NCBI GenBank assembly: GCA_039090855.1
Contig: CM077027.1
Location: 101,412,424-101,476,423, forward strand
From: Macrothele yani
Lineage: Eukaryota; Arthropoda; Arachnida; Araneae; Macrothelidae
Reading direction: 5' to 3'
Length of the DNA stretch: 64,000 nucleotides
How positions within the stretch are numbered: position 1 is the stretch's first letter; each line of letters opens with the position of its first letter. A program made the position numbers and the translations under genes. Positions 23,012 to 34,300 of the stretch are shown here, one piece after another. The notes under the pieces were generated by a model. The model did not search any database. It saw only the letters and a list, made by a program, of their open reading frames with translations, and was not told the DNA's origin.

Positions 23012-24588
23012 TTAATGCCAATTTTGAAGAATATATTTCATTCTTCATATATTTCCTGTTTCACATGTTGAAATTCTTCGTTTGTGACTATGGAAGGTAG
23101 TGTGCACAATTATGTAAGGAAGTTTCAATGGTATTTCATCTTCCGAAACTTTCGAAAACAGAAGTTAAATGGAGTGAAAGTTTTTCCTATAATCGTAATT
23201 TCTTTTTTCTCACGATGTTGTCTCTCTCCAGTATTGTTGTTAAATATGATTTTTTTGCATAAATGTTTGTATTTCAGCATGAAACTTTGGGCAATGATTT
23301 CCGAAAATGGAAGTTAAGATGGTGCGAAGATTTCCCTGTAGTTTTCAGGCGTAAGACTCTTCCCTGGATTTGAGGAATTCTGCCATTTCTGTTATAATTT
23401 GGATTTTTTTTCAAGATCGATGCACAACTGAGCCGGATTTGGGGGGGGGCAATTGTAGTTGGCTGGGGATTCGTCTTCTGTTTGAGGACGGAATTCCGTC
23501 TTTCAAAACTTTAAAAAAACTATAGTTAGATGGAGGGGATGATTTCTTCCGTAACAGTAACTTTTTTTTCTCATGATGTACCTGCTGGCCATTTTGTTAC
23601 TAAATATCCTTTTATTCCATAAATTTTTTATCTCAGCTTAAAAATGGGGAAAAAGTTTCCCAAAACGTAAATCGGATGAATCTCAGATTTTTTCCATAAT
23701 CGTAATGCCTCCCCTGATGTTCTCACTGCCCTCTGTTGTTGTTAAATGTGTTACTTTTCCTCATGAATGTTTGCATTTAAGCTTCATACTGGAGGGGAAA
23801 TTCATACGAATTGATGCATAATGTTCAAAGTATTCATATTCTCAAAGTTATCTAAAATAGTGAAGGCTTTGATATCATGCGTTCATGGTCCTCATGGTGA
23901 AAGTGCTTTCAGCATGATGGATAAAATTCTGTATGAGGGAATTAAAAAAAAAAAAGGAAAGGAAAGTGACAATAAAGAAATGGGAAAGGAATGATATCAA
24001 CAGAAAATGAAATTAAGCAATGAATGCTGTGCAGCTACAGAGTCAACAAAAAACAAATATGACCATGGAACTTTGAGAAGAAAACAAAACAAGAGGAAAC
24101 TTGAGCTGATGTTCTAACTAGTACAACAATAAAACAAGAAAAAAACCAAATACTGTATTTAAAGCTATTTCTTTTAAAACTATATTATTTTGTTTTGAAT
24201 TCAATAATTTTGTAATGTGAATACAGCGATGTGTTACTGTTTAATATTTGCATAATAAATTACAGTGAACAATTCCATCTCGTGCTGCATTATATTCACA
24301 CTTGCTCATTACATGTTCTGATTTATTGTCTGGTTAAAAAGTTTAGCTTTTTTGTTTTTTGGTCGGTCTCATGTATGTATATATTGTGTGAACATCAAGC
24401 AGCTAGCGCGAGGTCCACGAAGAACGAAGGTGAGTTAACATTTTCACATTATTGACATAATTGATTTTTCAAGAAACTCCCTTACATAATTGTGCACACT
24501 GCCTTTCCATAGTCACAAATGAAGAATTTTAACGTGTGAAACAGAAAATATAAGAAGAAGGAAATATATTCTTCAAAATTGCTATTAA
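23012..24588. mobile_element. TTAA-flanked element with ~115-bp TIRs
   Basis: The left arm (23016-23130) and right arm (24465-24584, reverse complement) are ~85-90% alike by eye; both contain CAATTTTGAAGAATATATTT, TTTGTGACTATGGAA and GTGTGCACAATTATGTAAGG. TTAA lies directly outside both arms, as in piggyBac insertions. No transposase is visible, so it is non-autonomous. Inside (about 23140-23800) are three to four diverged ~170-bp units containing TAATCGTAAT and GTTGTTAAAT(A/G)TG. It splits the LINE tail. Confidence 0.75.
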
Positions 24589-24591
24589 CAA

Positions 24592-24913
24592 GATAGAGGA
24601 AGTTTAAGGAAATCATGGATCATAGGAGGACCAGATTCAGGAATGCTTTCAAGAGAAAAAGATAATTATTTTGAAGTACGAAAAGGTTGTTTGTGAAAAT
24701 TGAGGGTTGCATGTAAAGCTCAAGTTGTGAGCTGTAAGTGAAGATGCTTGATATACCAACAGTAAAGAAAATCTTAAAACCAGTAATTTTGATTTGGCAA
24801 ATGATCTTGCTTTGAGGACCCTGAATCTCAGAGAGCAGCATAGTGATGTGTATGTATGTATGTATGTATGTATGTATGTATGTATGTATGTATGTATGTA
24901 TGTATGTATGTAT
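24592..24913 (+). pseudogene. LINE 3' end with (ATGT)n tail
   Basis: Continuation of 22860-22957. GATAGAGGAAG, GAGGACCAGATTCAGGAATG, CTCAAGTTGTGA and AGAGAGCAGCATAGTGATGT align with 20205-20465. The LINE ends in a microsatellite of about 16 TGTA repeats at 24848-24913. Confidence 0.75.
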
Positions 24914-25289
24914 TATTTTTTCTTCATCTATTCCTGACCTTATTTTGCTTAGAAAGGAAGATGGCAAGGAGATGTCAAAACATTGTTCATTGCCTTGTGT
25001 ACTTCAGACTGAATAACAATACAGGAAGTTAACCTTTGTGCCAAATGTTTTGCTGAAAAAAACCCAAGAAAGATGACTCCGAATTTCCAGTTATAATGAG
25101 CACATCTTTTGCATCCTTTCTGACACAAAAAGAAATTGGAATCATATTTTCAGAAAGTCTAAAAAAACATTCCACAAAAAAGAGAATACATTTACACCAC
25201 CTAAGGAAAAACCACACATAATTTTAAAGCATGCAATATGAGTGCAGTTATTCATAATGGAAAAATTTACAATACTTAAATTGATAAAA
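24914..25289. other. Intron DNA without recognised elements
   Basis: No signature recognised. Confidence 0.35.
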
Positions 25290-26255
25290 AAAATCCACAA
25301 ATAGAAATAGCTACTTACTCTTACTAGCTTCTAAAACGTGTGTTACAAAAATTAACAAATTTTGCACAAAAAGTTTCTCATAGCAAAAGATATCAGAAGC
25401 AAAAAGGATTGCCGAATGGAAATCCTTTTTGCTTCTGATATCTTAAGAAGAGATATAAAGGAAAATTTGATATAACTTTATGCCCCTAGTGGAAAAGCTG
25501 TGCTTACTTAAAAGAAGAAAATGGGTGCAAATTACTCTTCATAACAAAGTGTATCCTCCCTAAAAAGGATATTTTGAATCAAACAGACTCTTTCAAATAG
25601 AAATGTATGCTGACATTCCAGCAGAAGAATTTGAATAATGGAAAAGTATTCTTTGTAGCTAAAGCTATGCTAAGCAAAAAGAATATTTTCAGACACATCT
25701 CCAGGAAGCAAAGATAACAAGAAAACAAGCTTTGGCATTTATTCCCCCTTCCCCCCAAAAAAAACTGTGCATTATGTAAAGAGGATAATAAGTTCCTATT
25801 CTTTACTCTAGTGAATGGTAAAAAATGAAATTTTTGAATAGGATTTTTAGAAGTAGAGATACAATTACAAACAGAAATACACATTAACACCAGTTAGTGC
25901 CAGAACTGTGCACTGCAAAGACCCCATAAATGCATGAGAAATTATATCAATGATATCCAGTATTAAGAGTTTGCTTATAGAACTTTTAGATGCAAAGATA
26001 TTGGGAAAAAAACAGACAACACATTTGTCTCCCTAACAGAGAAATTGTGTTTTATTTTGGGCAGGAATTTTTGTAGCATAATTTCAGTGCATTGCAACAT
26101 ATTCTATGTCAAATGAGCATACTATATATGCATATGAACAGGACTGGAAAGCAAGGATCATTGTTCTCACATTTCAGACTTTTTCAAATTTGACTAATAG
26201 TTGCAAAGATATGGGGATTACAGACAAATGGATGGACGGACAAAGTAATACTTAC
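25290..26255 (-). repeat. Array of ~150-bp units, copy C (inverted, decayed)
   Basis: The reverse complement starts at 26250 with TTTGTCCGTCCATCCATTTG, then CCATATCTTTGCAACTATTA and AAATGTGAGAACAATGATCC, the same leader as copies A and B. Further units are recognised from TATCTCTACTTCTAAAAATC (25836-25855 inverted) and the box CCACTAGGGGCATAAA (25481-25496 inverted). More diverged than A and B; only parts of the units can be followed. A perfect hairpin lies at 25387-25444. Confidence 0.65.
25387..25444. repeat. Perfect 24-bp hairpin
   Basis: AAGATATCAGAAGCAAAAAG plus GATT at 25387-25410 is exactly reverse-complemented at 25421-25444, with a 10-base loop. It probably arose as a local inverted duplication within array copy C. 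Confidence 0.9.
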
Positions 26256-26256
26256 A

Positions 26257-27110
26257 CCGAACAGCTAGAATATTAAAACCACCTACTTAATATGATGTAG
26301 GTCCTCTTGTCACCACCAAAAAAGCTCTCACCTGATGAGGAATAGATTCAACGAGGGGTTGGTAGATCTTTCTTGTTATTTGGTGCCATGACTCCGACAG
26401 AAGATCCCCCAGTTCCCATAAATTATATGGTTGGGGTGATGCTGCTCTTACTCGTTTCTCCAACTCAAACCACAAATACTGTACTTGATAGGATTCATAG
26501 CTGGTGAATTTGGGGTCCATGGCAATAAATGGAACCATTCCTGAACCTTCAGAACACAAATAAAGGTAGCTTGATCACGCTAGTTAAGATAAGGTCGAAA
26601 GCTTCCAACTTACGAACTTTTTGTAAAAGTTTTCAGTTAACGTAACTAGCGTGATCAAGCTACCTTTATTTGTTACTATTGTTACGTGTTTTGTCCATAA
26701 TCGTCATGCTTCAGAACACAGTGTGGCATGGAGCATTGTATTGTTGAAAGACACCATTTCTGCCAGAGAATACAGTTGCCATAAAGGGGTGTACTTGGCC
26801 AGCCTCAGTGTGTAGGTACGTGGCAGCTGTCAGAGTTCACTCTACAAAGATAATGGGCACAAGCCCCCAAGAAAATATTGCCCAGACCATCACACACTCC
26901 CTCCAGCCGCTGGATCCGTCCCACAGTGCATCAAAGTGAGAAGGCTTCCTTGAGAAAATATCACACATGAGCTCCTCCATTGACATGGTGTAAGAGAAAA
27001 TGGGATTCGTCTGACCACGAGACCCTCCTTCAGTCTTCTATAGTCCAATGTTGATGATTATGTGCTCACTTCAAGCGTTGATGACAGTGAATGGTTGTGA
27101 GCATAGGCAC
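26257..27110 (-). pseudogene. Tc1-like transposon, dead copy
   Basis: The minus strand reads a Tc1-like transposase (the widespread family ending SMPRRV-A--A--GGPT-Y). The C-terminal ORF 26287-26559 contains FELEKRVRAASPQPYNLWEL and PLVESIPHQVRAFLVVTRGP. Upstream pieces read FSYTMSMEELMCDIFSRKPS and SGWREGVCDGLGNIFLGACA in broken frames. The left terminus ACACCGAACAGCTAGAATAT is the family end; the other end is missing near 27110. A 150-bp palindromic insert at 26559-26708 removes the region before the last catalytic acid. Confidence 0.82.
26547..26720. mobile_element. 150-bp palindromic insertion with 12-bp target duplication
   Basis: CTTCAGAACACA occurs at 26547-26558 and 26709-26720. The DNA between carries 31-bp perfect inverted arms (26556-26586 and 26643-26673, core GGTAGCTTGATCACGCTAG), a 56-bp spacer and a ~35-bp 3' extension. 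Taking the insert out restores the Tc1 sequence expected here. Class unknown. Confidence 0.85.
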
Positions 27111-27602
27111 ACAGGGCTGCCAGTGGCGACTATTGCTACTATTTTTGATGAGAGGCGACTATGGCTACTATTTCTTACAAAAAACAGCCAAAAGCAACTA
27201 TTTTCAGAAAAACCTTGAACTATTTTAATTGTAAGGCTACTATTTTTTAAAAAACATGATTTGTGTTGTGTATATCGATGTGCTTGAATAACATCACTTT
27301 TAATATTGATACACATGAATATCAACTTTGATATCGATATGTATATGTCAAATCCATGGTTCATACACATCCTGGAATTCCATTTTGTCCTGGAAATGTC
27401 CTTAAAATTCTGTTACATGCCCTGGAATTTTATCCATTTCTGCCTTTTTGTCCCTGCACGATGTTTTTGCAGTTGAGGATTTTTCTACTGACAACTTATG
27501 TCTGACAAATTTCCCTCCCCAGCCCCTGCAAAATGTGTGTGGGGGGGCTATCAGTTTCCTTGTTTAGGACGACTAAAGCTGCATTATTAGCATCTTTTGT
27601 GT
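27111..27602. other. Intron DNA with short CCTGGAA repeats
   Basis: At 27370-27435 there are several copies of (C)CTGGAAxT(T/G), like the CCTGGAAAAGTCAGGGAA motif inside the hAT relic at 18280. No coding signal. Confidence 0.4.
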
Positions 27603-29220
27603 CATGCTTATGTTATCACTTTGTCTGTCCCCCGGGGAGACCATATCTCTGCAGTTATTAGTTCGATTTGCAAACTTCTTTTTGTATTGGGAAGCTTAAA
27701 ATGTGAGAATGATGATCCATTCGTTCCGGGTTTTTTTGTTGTTGTTTTTCGATGCACTAACTTCACCGCTAGAGGGGAGGGCCAAATGGAGATCATATCG
27801 AATTTAAAATGCATTTCACATATTTGCTTCTAAATATCCAATTGAAAAAAATATTTTTCCTTTCAATGACATTTATATCGAAGACTAGTTTAGTTACAGT
27901 CCTTTTTTTAAATAATGCATGAATTTTCCGTTAGGGGGCATAAAGGTAAATCGCGATTTTCCCAATATCTCCGCTTCTAAAAGTCCGATTTGAAAAATTC
28001 TTCCTGAGTCGGATACAGCTCTTGAGGTTGAAATGTTTTGCGTACAAATTCTCATTTCTGGTAAAGAATAGTTTGGCCACTAGGGGGCATAAATGTTTAT
28101 TTTGGCTTCTGGTGTATTTGCAACAAAATCTGAGCTGGAAACTCGACTGAAAAAATTATTGCGTGAACCGATACTGCTCAACTCGGAAAACTTTTTGAGA
28201 ATACTTCCTGCTTAAAATAGTGCACAATTCTTCCACCAGAGGGTGTACACGTATATCTTATTTTTGGTCCATATCTCTGTTTTTAGGAGTCCGATTTGAA
28301 AAATGCATTCTTTGTTGGAGAACTTTTTCAGTGCGAAATGTTTCTCATAAAATTTCAAATATTTCTTAACACACAAGTGTGCCACTAGAGGACGTAAGCT
28401 CACATTTTCGTTTACAGCAATATCTGCGGACTGAAAACCTGGCTGAAAAATATTCTCTTTCGATCAGATACCTAACTATGAAAACTCCTTATTTGTATTT
28501 TCTTCACAAAATAATGCACAATTTCGACGCTAGAGTGCACAAATATTTAAACTATTTTTCTTAATATCTGTACTTCTAAATGTCCAATTTAAAAATCTTT
28601 TAACACCAGATACCATTTACCTTATGGAACACTTAAGGTTTGTTTTTGAGGAGGTTTGTGGTTCACAATTCTGCCATTAGGTGGTGTTTGTGCACTTCTG
28701 TTTGCAGGCTATCTCTGCCTGTAAAAACCCTATTGAGAAATTTCTTTTTTTACTGTATGCCATTCGCTATAATAAAGATGAAGAGTGAATAAGATTTTTG
28801 CTACAATAAGAAGATCCTCTTCAAATAATGTATAACTTTCCCTTTAGGGGTTGTAAAGGTCAAAACGTTTTTCTTGCTATCTCTTCTTCCGGGAGACATA
28901 TTTGAAAAGTTTTTTTCCTTAGCATAGCTTTTGTTATGAAGAATGCTTTTCTCCTCTTTTGAACTTTTCCATTATGCAAAAGTCTTCCGCTGAAACGCAT
29001 AGTTATATCATGTTTCCTTCTATCTCTCCTTTTAACATCGATTTGAAAATATTTTTGTCTCTAATACCTTCCTTCTGCTATGGGAAATTTTTTTTGCGCC
29101 ATTTGTTAATTTTCGTAACATATTTTTTAGCCACTGGTGGAAGTAAATAGCTGATTTTGTGTGGGGGAGGGGGGGGGGTATTTTACCTTTACTGATATTT
29201 TGTAATGAATACTTTTTATA
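27603..29220 (+). repeat. Array of ~150-bp units, copy B
   Basis: Same family and orientation as copy A. The leader ACTTTGTCTGTCCCCC (27617-27632) and CATATCTCTGCAGTTATTAG open it. Boxes by eye start near 27763, 27927, 28074, 28233, 28379, 28525, 28671, 28838, 28985 and 29129 (spacing 144-166). The best box is CCACTAGGGGGCAT at 28077-28090. Only the units at 27927, 28074 and 28233 follow the three-type order of copy A clearly; later units are single diverged ones. Confidence 0.82.
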
Positions 29221-29663
29221 AAAATTTGCCATAAAATCAGATTGCTTTCTAATATCAGAAACGTAAATCTAGTTGTTTCTTAGTATTTTCTGAGCTTCTA
29301 TAATTAGTTTTTAATCATGCCCAGTTAAATTGCCATGATCACTAATGAATGCAATTGCACATAGCCCTTGGACATAAGGTTTTCCCGTTATTCTCTTTCA
29401 TTTCACATTGGAAATTTTTGTGCATACTTTGTTTGCTGGTGAGTAAAAATTTAAAACATAGATACAGCATCGATATTATGTTGGAAATTCCTTCCCTAAA
29501 TAAAATGAAACACAAATACTTGCTCTCATGATTGTGTTTAAGAAATAAGAATCCCTTTGGTCCTTTGAAAAAGTTCTAGATTTTTCACCTTTCCTCACCC
29601 TTAAATTTCCAATGTAAGCATTATTTCAAAATAATTAAATATAAATAATATTTTATGTATTGA
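29221..29663. other. Intron DNA without recognised elements
   Basis: AT-rich, no signature recognised. Confidence 0.4.
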
Positions 29664-30179
29664 TTGTGTGGCAGGGTTTAAGCTGCGGTCGCTATTTTCG
29701 CGAAATGCGATGAGTTAATCTAAAATGCGAGAAAAAATGAGTGCCTGTCGCAAAATTGCGCCCGCCGTTTAAATATTAACCCATCAGCGGATTCTACTCC
29801 AGCTATTCTATTTTTGTGAAAACTAAAGTTTCCAAAATTCTGGCAGCGATTTGTACTCCGCTAATGTTATTTTCTTAATCCTTAAGGAATAATAGGTTCC
29901 TACTGTGTCCCTACAGCACCTTTTGAATCACTCCCCATCCCCTACATACACTCTAGGGCGCTCCATAAAGGATGGGGTAGGCTGGCAGGGTAAGATAGAG
30001 GCTAGAGGGATTAGAACCCTTCCCCCATTCAAGTCAACTGCGATGCCCTGACTGCGATGTCTACGGCTTCATTCCCACCCCCAAGGCCATAAACAACCTC
30101 TGCATTCGTAACCGGAGTGACCTTTCAAACTTCTATAGAGAAGGAACACATATTAGGAAAGATAAGTGCAAGCTAGGGG

Positions 30180-30551
30180 TTGCTCTCACCACTCAAGGTG
30201 CCGTCCGTCATACAACGTGCCGCATTACAATGGATAAATTCATTATTAAGAAACGCAAAGATTGCGAAGACAGTGCCGATAAAACAACTGAAAAAGAATG
30301 TGAGTTTAAAATTTAAAAAAAAAAGTAAAACTGCTACTCAATCTAATATACCTTCCGAGCAACTTGTGCGAAAATGGTGCTCCCTTTACAAATGGGTGCA
30401 AGTTAACTGGAGGGATAAAATACCATATTTAAACTGCGAACTGTGCATTGCAGCAAGAAAAAGCTACGTCCCAGCAAGTGATAAATTAAGTGAAAATTCC
30501 CAATTTCCAATTATTTTCATATATTTGTTTTTGCGCATGGCTGCTAACTAA
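30180..30551 (+). pseudogene. hAT transposase N-terminal fragment (KIAA1586-like)
   Basis: A 123-residue open frame. Its C-terminal half reads LVRKWCSLYKWVQVNWRDKI PYLNCELCIAARKSY, resembling the W-----W----------C--C start of KIAA1586/C17orf113-type domesticated hAT proteins. The N-terminal half is basic (VSLKFKKKSKTA). No RNase-H-like core follows. It sits inside the TIR- and TSD-defined hAT at 29672-32331. The start codon is uncertain. Confidence 0.55.
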
Positions 30552-31487
30552 TCGAAAAATTTCCTATGCGGAAGGAGTTCGATTGAAGCATCAAACATTT
30601 AGGGCGATTAAAACATCAATCAATTTAGGTTGATCGAAACATCAAAACAATCATGTGTGTCAACTTTCCATCGCGCATGACAGAGACAACACGTGTGCGT
30701 AACTACAGAAGAAAAAAAAAAGTTTTTAATTTCAGTTGTTGCCGAAACCACGGCTTCCCAGCTGGAGAAAAAAACTCAGGAAATAGTTGCTTGTAAACAA
30801 CTGCTAAGGGCGCGCGCTCTTCACCTTAAGATACTGGAAGCGGAAACACACAAGACCGAAATAAGAAAATAAAAAAAAAACAAAGAATTCCGGCGGCCTC
30901 GATCCCCAGAAAATGTAAACACACTCAACAGTCTGTCAGGCAAGTAAAGTTTCACCACGTGGTTTGTCATCACATATTTTACAAGCTAGAGGGGGTGGAT
31001 TACGAGGGGAGGACGTACCAGAAACGGTTGTCGAGTATAATTAACAATCGCAAGGGGTAAGAGGTCTTTTTTTTTTTTTTTTTTTTCGTTCTCTTTTCCG
31101 GCAGTACTGAAAAAGTTAACGCTATTTTTTTAAAATATTTATTTTTATGTATTGTAATTAATCTTTAGTGTTAGCAATTATGAAATTCCCTATTCGAAAA
31201 ACATTTAGCACTGCTATGTTAACGATTCAAAACAGACAGTTCTGTCTTCTGCAAAAATAGCATGAATTCCATGAAAGCTGAAGAACCAATTGCGAAATAA
31301 ATTCTTGCCCGCGATCGGCAGAAATGACATGGAAGAGGTAGAGCGGGAGGAGGGAGGTCCCAGAGCAAAACAACGAGGAAGCACATTCAAAATCACACGT
31401 CCGGTGAAGTAGCCGTTCCTTCCGTACTTTGCCCACCCCCTCTTCTATAAGAAGTGAGGAAGTGCGAACGCAGAGGAATATTTTTCA

Positions 31488-31880
31488 CCACTTAATGTGT
31501 GAAATACACATATACTCACACTACAATAATTGTAGGACTAATATTATTTTCATAGCATTTTTTTTTTTGCCGATTCTAAATATTGATATTAAAATATAAA
31601 TATTTAGAAGGCTGAAATGGTAATATTTTATTATATTGTAATTAAAATGATAGTTGGTTTGAGGAATATGCTGTTACTATTAATAAAAATTTAAATTTAA
31701 CTGGTTTTAGAAATACTTGGATTGAGAAGGGTTATTGATGCTCAAAGACTGTTTTTTTTTATTGTTATTTATTTACACTTATATACCTTTTTTTATATAT
31801 ATAATAGTCTTTTTTAATAAATTTTAACCTAAAATACGGGTAGATGGAGTACACAGTTAGTTCAATCGCGAAAGCAGCTT
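31488..31880. repeat. Foldback repeat, copy 1
   Basis: Shares with 35035-36840 the blocks GTGTGAAATACACATATACT, CTACAATAATTGTAGGAC, ATATTTAGAAGG, TATTTTATTATATTGTAAT and TGCTCAAAGACT. A short reverse-complement piece at 31845-31875 (GGAGTACACAGTTAGTTCAA) is the opposite arm. Confidence 0.65.
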
Positions 31881-32339
31881 ATAATGTCGTAACCCGGGTT
31901 TTCGGTACATCTCTTGACACAAATAAAATTTTTGTTAATAGTAACAGTATTGGTATTTTACTTATTCAATTCATACTAATCATTAATCAAATCATTCATG
32001 CAAAGACAATGGTAACTCACAAAATCAAATTTCAGATTTGAATTTTTTGCTTATTTAATCATGATTTTAGAAAAAAAAAAAAATCCTTATCCTGTTAGGA
32101 GCTGTATATCAACTTACACTGCCCAACACAGTTTTCTTTTAAATATGTTAGTATCTTCCAAGCTAATTAGTTTGCCATTGCTGTCCAAGGCATTGTTGGA
32201 GCGAACAATTAATTTGATATTACAATTTTTTAAGTGACAAAAGCCGCTAACTTTCTTTGGCATTTTGCTACAACTTTTTTCCCCATTTTAGCATTTTTGC
32301 TACAGCATTTTTTGAGCCAGCTTAAACCCTGTTGTGTGG

Positions 32340-32763
32340 TATATGAAAGCATTTCAAAAGAAATGCCACATACCTATGTATTTTTGAGTTTTATGATGGT
32401 TTTTTTATTCTGTAATTTGCCTCAATAATTGAACTAAAGCCAAAGTAGAAAAATTAAGTTTTCTCAAAATCAGTGTAGTGTACTGTATATAAAAATTTAG
32501 TAGATATTAAACCTGGTCACATTTTCAGTGACAGTTTTGGTATTTCAGTATTTATCTGTGATTCTAAGTTTCTGATTAGCTGCAGCAAACATAATTTTTA
32601 ACATTCTGTTTTAAGTTTGCCCAAGTGTGTAGGAAGTTTTATGTTGCAGGTTGCAAATTGAACAGACGTATGGATTCACTATATTGTAAGTAAGAGCATT
32701 TGGATCGTATGTCATGGAAAAATATCCAAAAGTTCTGGAATTTTGTGATTGAAACAGCATATG
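32340..32763. other. Intron DNA without recognised elements
   Basis: No signature recognised. Confidence 0.35.
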
Positions 32764-32773
32764 AATCACGCGA

Positions 32774-32996
32774 GCCGCCCCGGTGGCGCACTGGTCTAAG
32801 CGATGGCCTCTGGTCATTCGTCCGAACGGGGTCCGGGTTCGAATCCCGGTGAGTCATGGATGTTGGGTTTGTCTTATGGCACTAGCTCTCTCCCTTCCCT
32901 GGAACCAGTGACCCTAAATTAGGGATGGGCGACTGCTTATAGCCCATTGAGTTGCTCACGGTGGTCGTTAAACCTCCAATAAAAAAATTTAAAAAA
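32774..32996 (+). mobile_element. tRNA-derived SINE, copy 2
   Basis: GCCGCCCCGGTGGCGCA at the head, B box GGTTCGAATCC intact (32837-32847), A-rich tail. Target duplication AATCACGCGA (32764-32773) and AATCATGCGA (32995-33004), one mismatch. Confidence 0.92.
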
Positions 32997-33004
32997 TCAT
33001 GCGA

Positions 33005-33645
33005 ATCGTTACCGATATGTCTTGTTCAGTTTATTTTTTTCTGCTTTATTGCAAATATCATGGAGGAAAGTCAGTGGTAGATATATAGACTAGACCCACA
33101 TGTGATTAAAAGAACAACCTACTCAAATCAAGATATTCCACCAAAAAAGTGTCCCGTTTTTCTGTTTGTAATACGGCAGAGATTGCCGTACAGCAGTGCC
33201 AGGAGTGAGCACGTATCTTGCCTTCCCCATATTAAAGACTTGTTTTCTGTGCTTACTGAAGTTTATTTGCAGTTAAATGTATCAATTTCAAGTCGAAAAT
33301 TTTGTTCCTAGAATTTCATGAATATTATGTTCAGTGAAATAAATTTGCGTGATTGTTTTAACAGCTTCATTTTCCGAATGACACCACACGGAAAATGCAT
33401 GTTTTCGCCAACAGACATTTAAACTCACTTTACATTATCTACAAACTGTTTAATATAAATTAGGAATTGTTTATAACGAAAATATTAAGTGGTAATCAAA
33501 AAAACACCTGGTGAGACATTTCTACATATCTGTTAAAAATAACGAGACGGTACTTTTTGTCATTTGAGTTGGTCGTTCCTCTAATCACGTGGGTCAAGGT
33601 ATATATATGTACTTGTATGTATAGGAATTTATTCCGAACCGCGAA
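33005..33645. other. Intron DNA without recognised elements
   Basis: No signature recognised. Confidence 0.35.
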
Positions 33646-33649
33646 ATTA

Positions 33650-34300
33650 GGGTTGATCATTTTTGGAGAGACATATTGTATCAAAAGACATTTGGAGATT
33701 GGAGATATCCATCTTTGGCTAAAGTTGTGAAAGCATGCCTTGCTTTATCACATGGCAACTTCGATGTAGAGAGGCTCTTCTGTATCACGAAGAGTTCTTT
33801 CAGATGAGAAGGCATCTATGTCTGAGATGAGAAGATGTTGAATAAGAGACTAACAATTCGAAATGCATTAAAAATGTATAACAACCAAGTTGCAAAGGTG
33901 CTAATAACCAAAGAACTAATAAAATTAGCACTTAATGCACATAGGTCATATAGCAACCATTTGGAAGAAGAGCAGAGATTAAAGGAATAGCAACTGAAAG
34001 CAGAGAAAGAAAGTGCTGAGAGATTGAAACAAGAATTGCTAAATAGTGGATTTGAAGAGCAGAAAGGAAATTATAGAAAACATGGAAAACAAGATAAAAA
34101 TTCATGTTCAAGAAAAAAGAGAACTACAAGAATCATTAGACTCTGTGCTTAAAAAGACAGTAAAAGATTAAAGCAAGCATTAAAAAAAACATACCTGCAA
34201 TACGAGTAGCACATGGCATTCTAGAAGGAGCAGAGAAACTCCGACAAAAGGAAAGACAACATGAACTTGAAGCATTAAAAATGAATAGGTAGTTCATAAA
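33650..34300 (+). pseudogene. hAT transposase C-terminal fragment (KIAA1586-like)
   Basis: The + strand reads FWRDILYQKTFGDWRYPSLA, KVVKACLALSHGNFDVERLF, then MLNKRLTIRNALKMYNNQVA and LITKELIKLALNAHRSYSNH, and a Lys/Glu-rich tail. YPSLAKVVKACLALSHGN-DVER-F is the hAT dimerisation domain. There are two stops after the signature. It lies outside the hAT at 29672-32331, so it comes from another copy. Confidence 0.78.

Larger units (their letters stand above)
29672..32331 (+). mobile_element. hAT transposon with 8-bp target duplications
   Basis: Ends CAGGGTTTAAGCTG (29672) and CAGCTTAAACCCTG (32331) are inverted repeats. TTGTGTGG lies immediately outside both (29664-29671, 32332-32339), a perfect 8-bp target duplication as made by hAT transposases. 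The only coding trace is an N-terminal piece at 30180-30551. The 2.66-kb element lacks the catalytic domain and carries a foldback repeat at 31488-31880. Confidence 0.93.

Noticed and set aside
24620..24967. 115-codon minus-strand ORF with HTYIHTYI repeats
   Set aside because: Translation of the (ATGT)n microsatellite.
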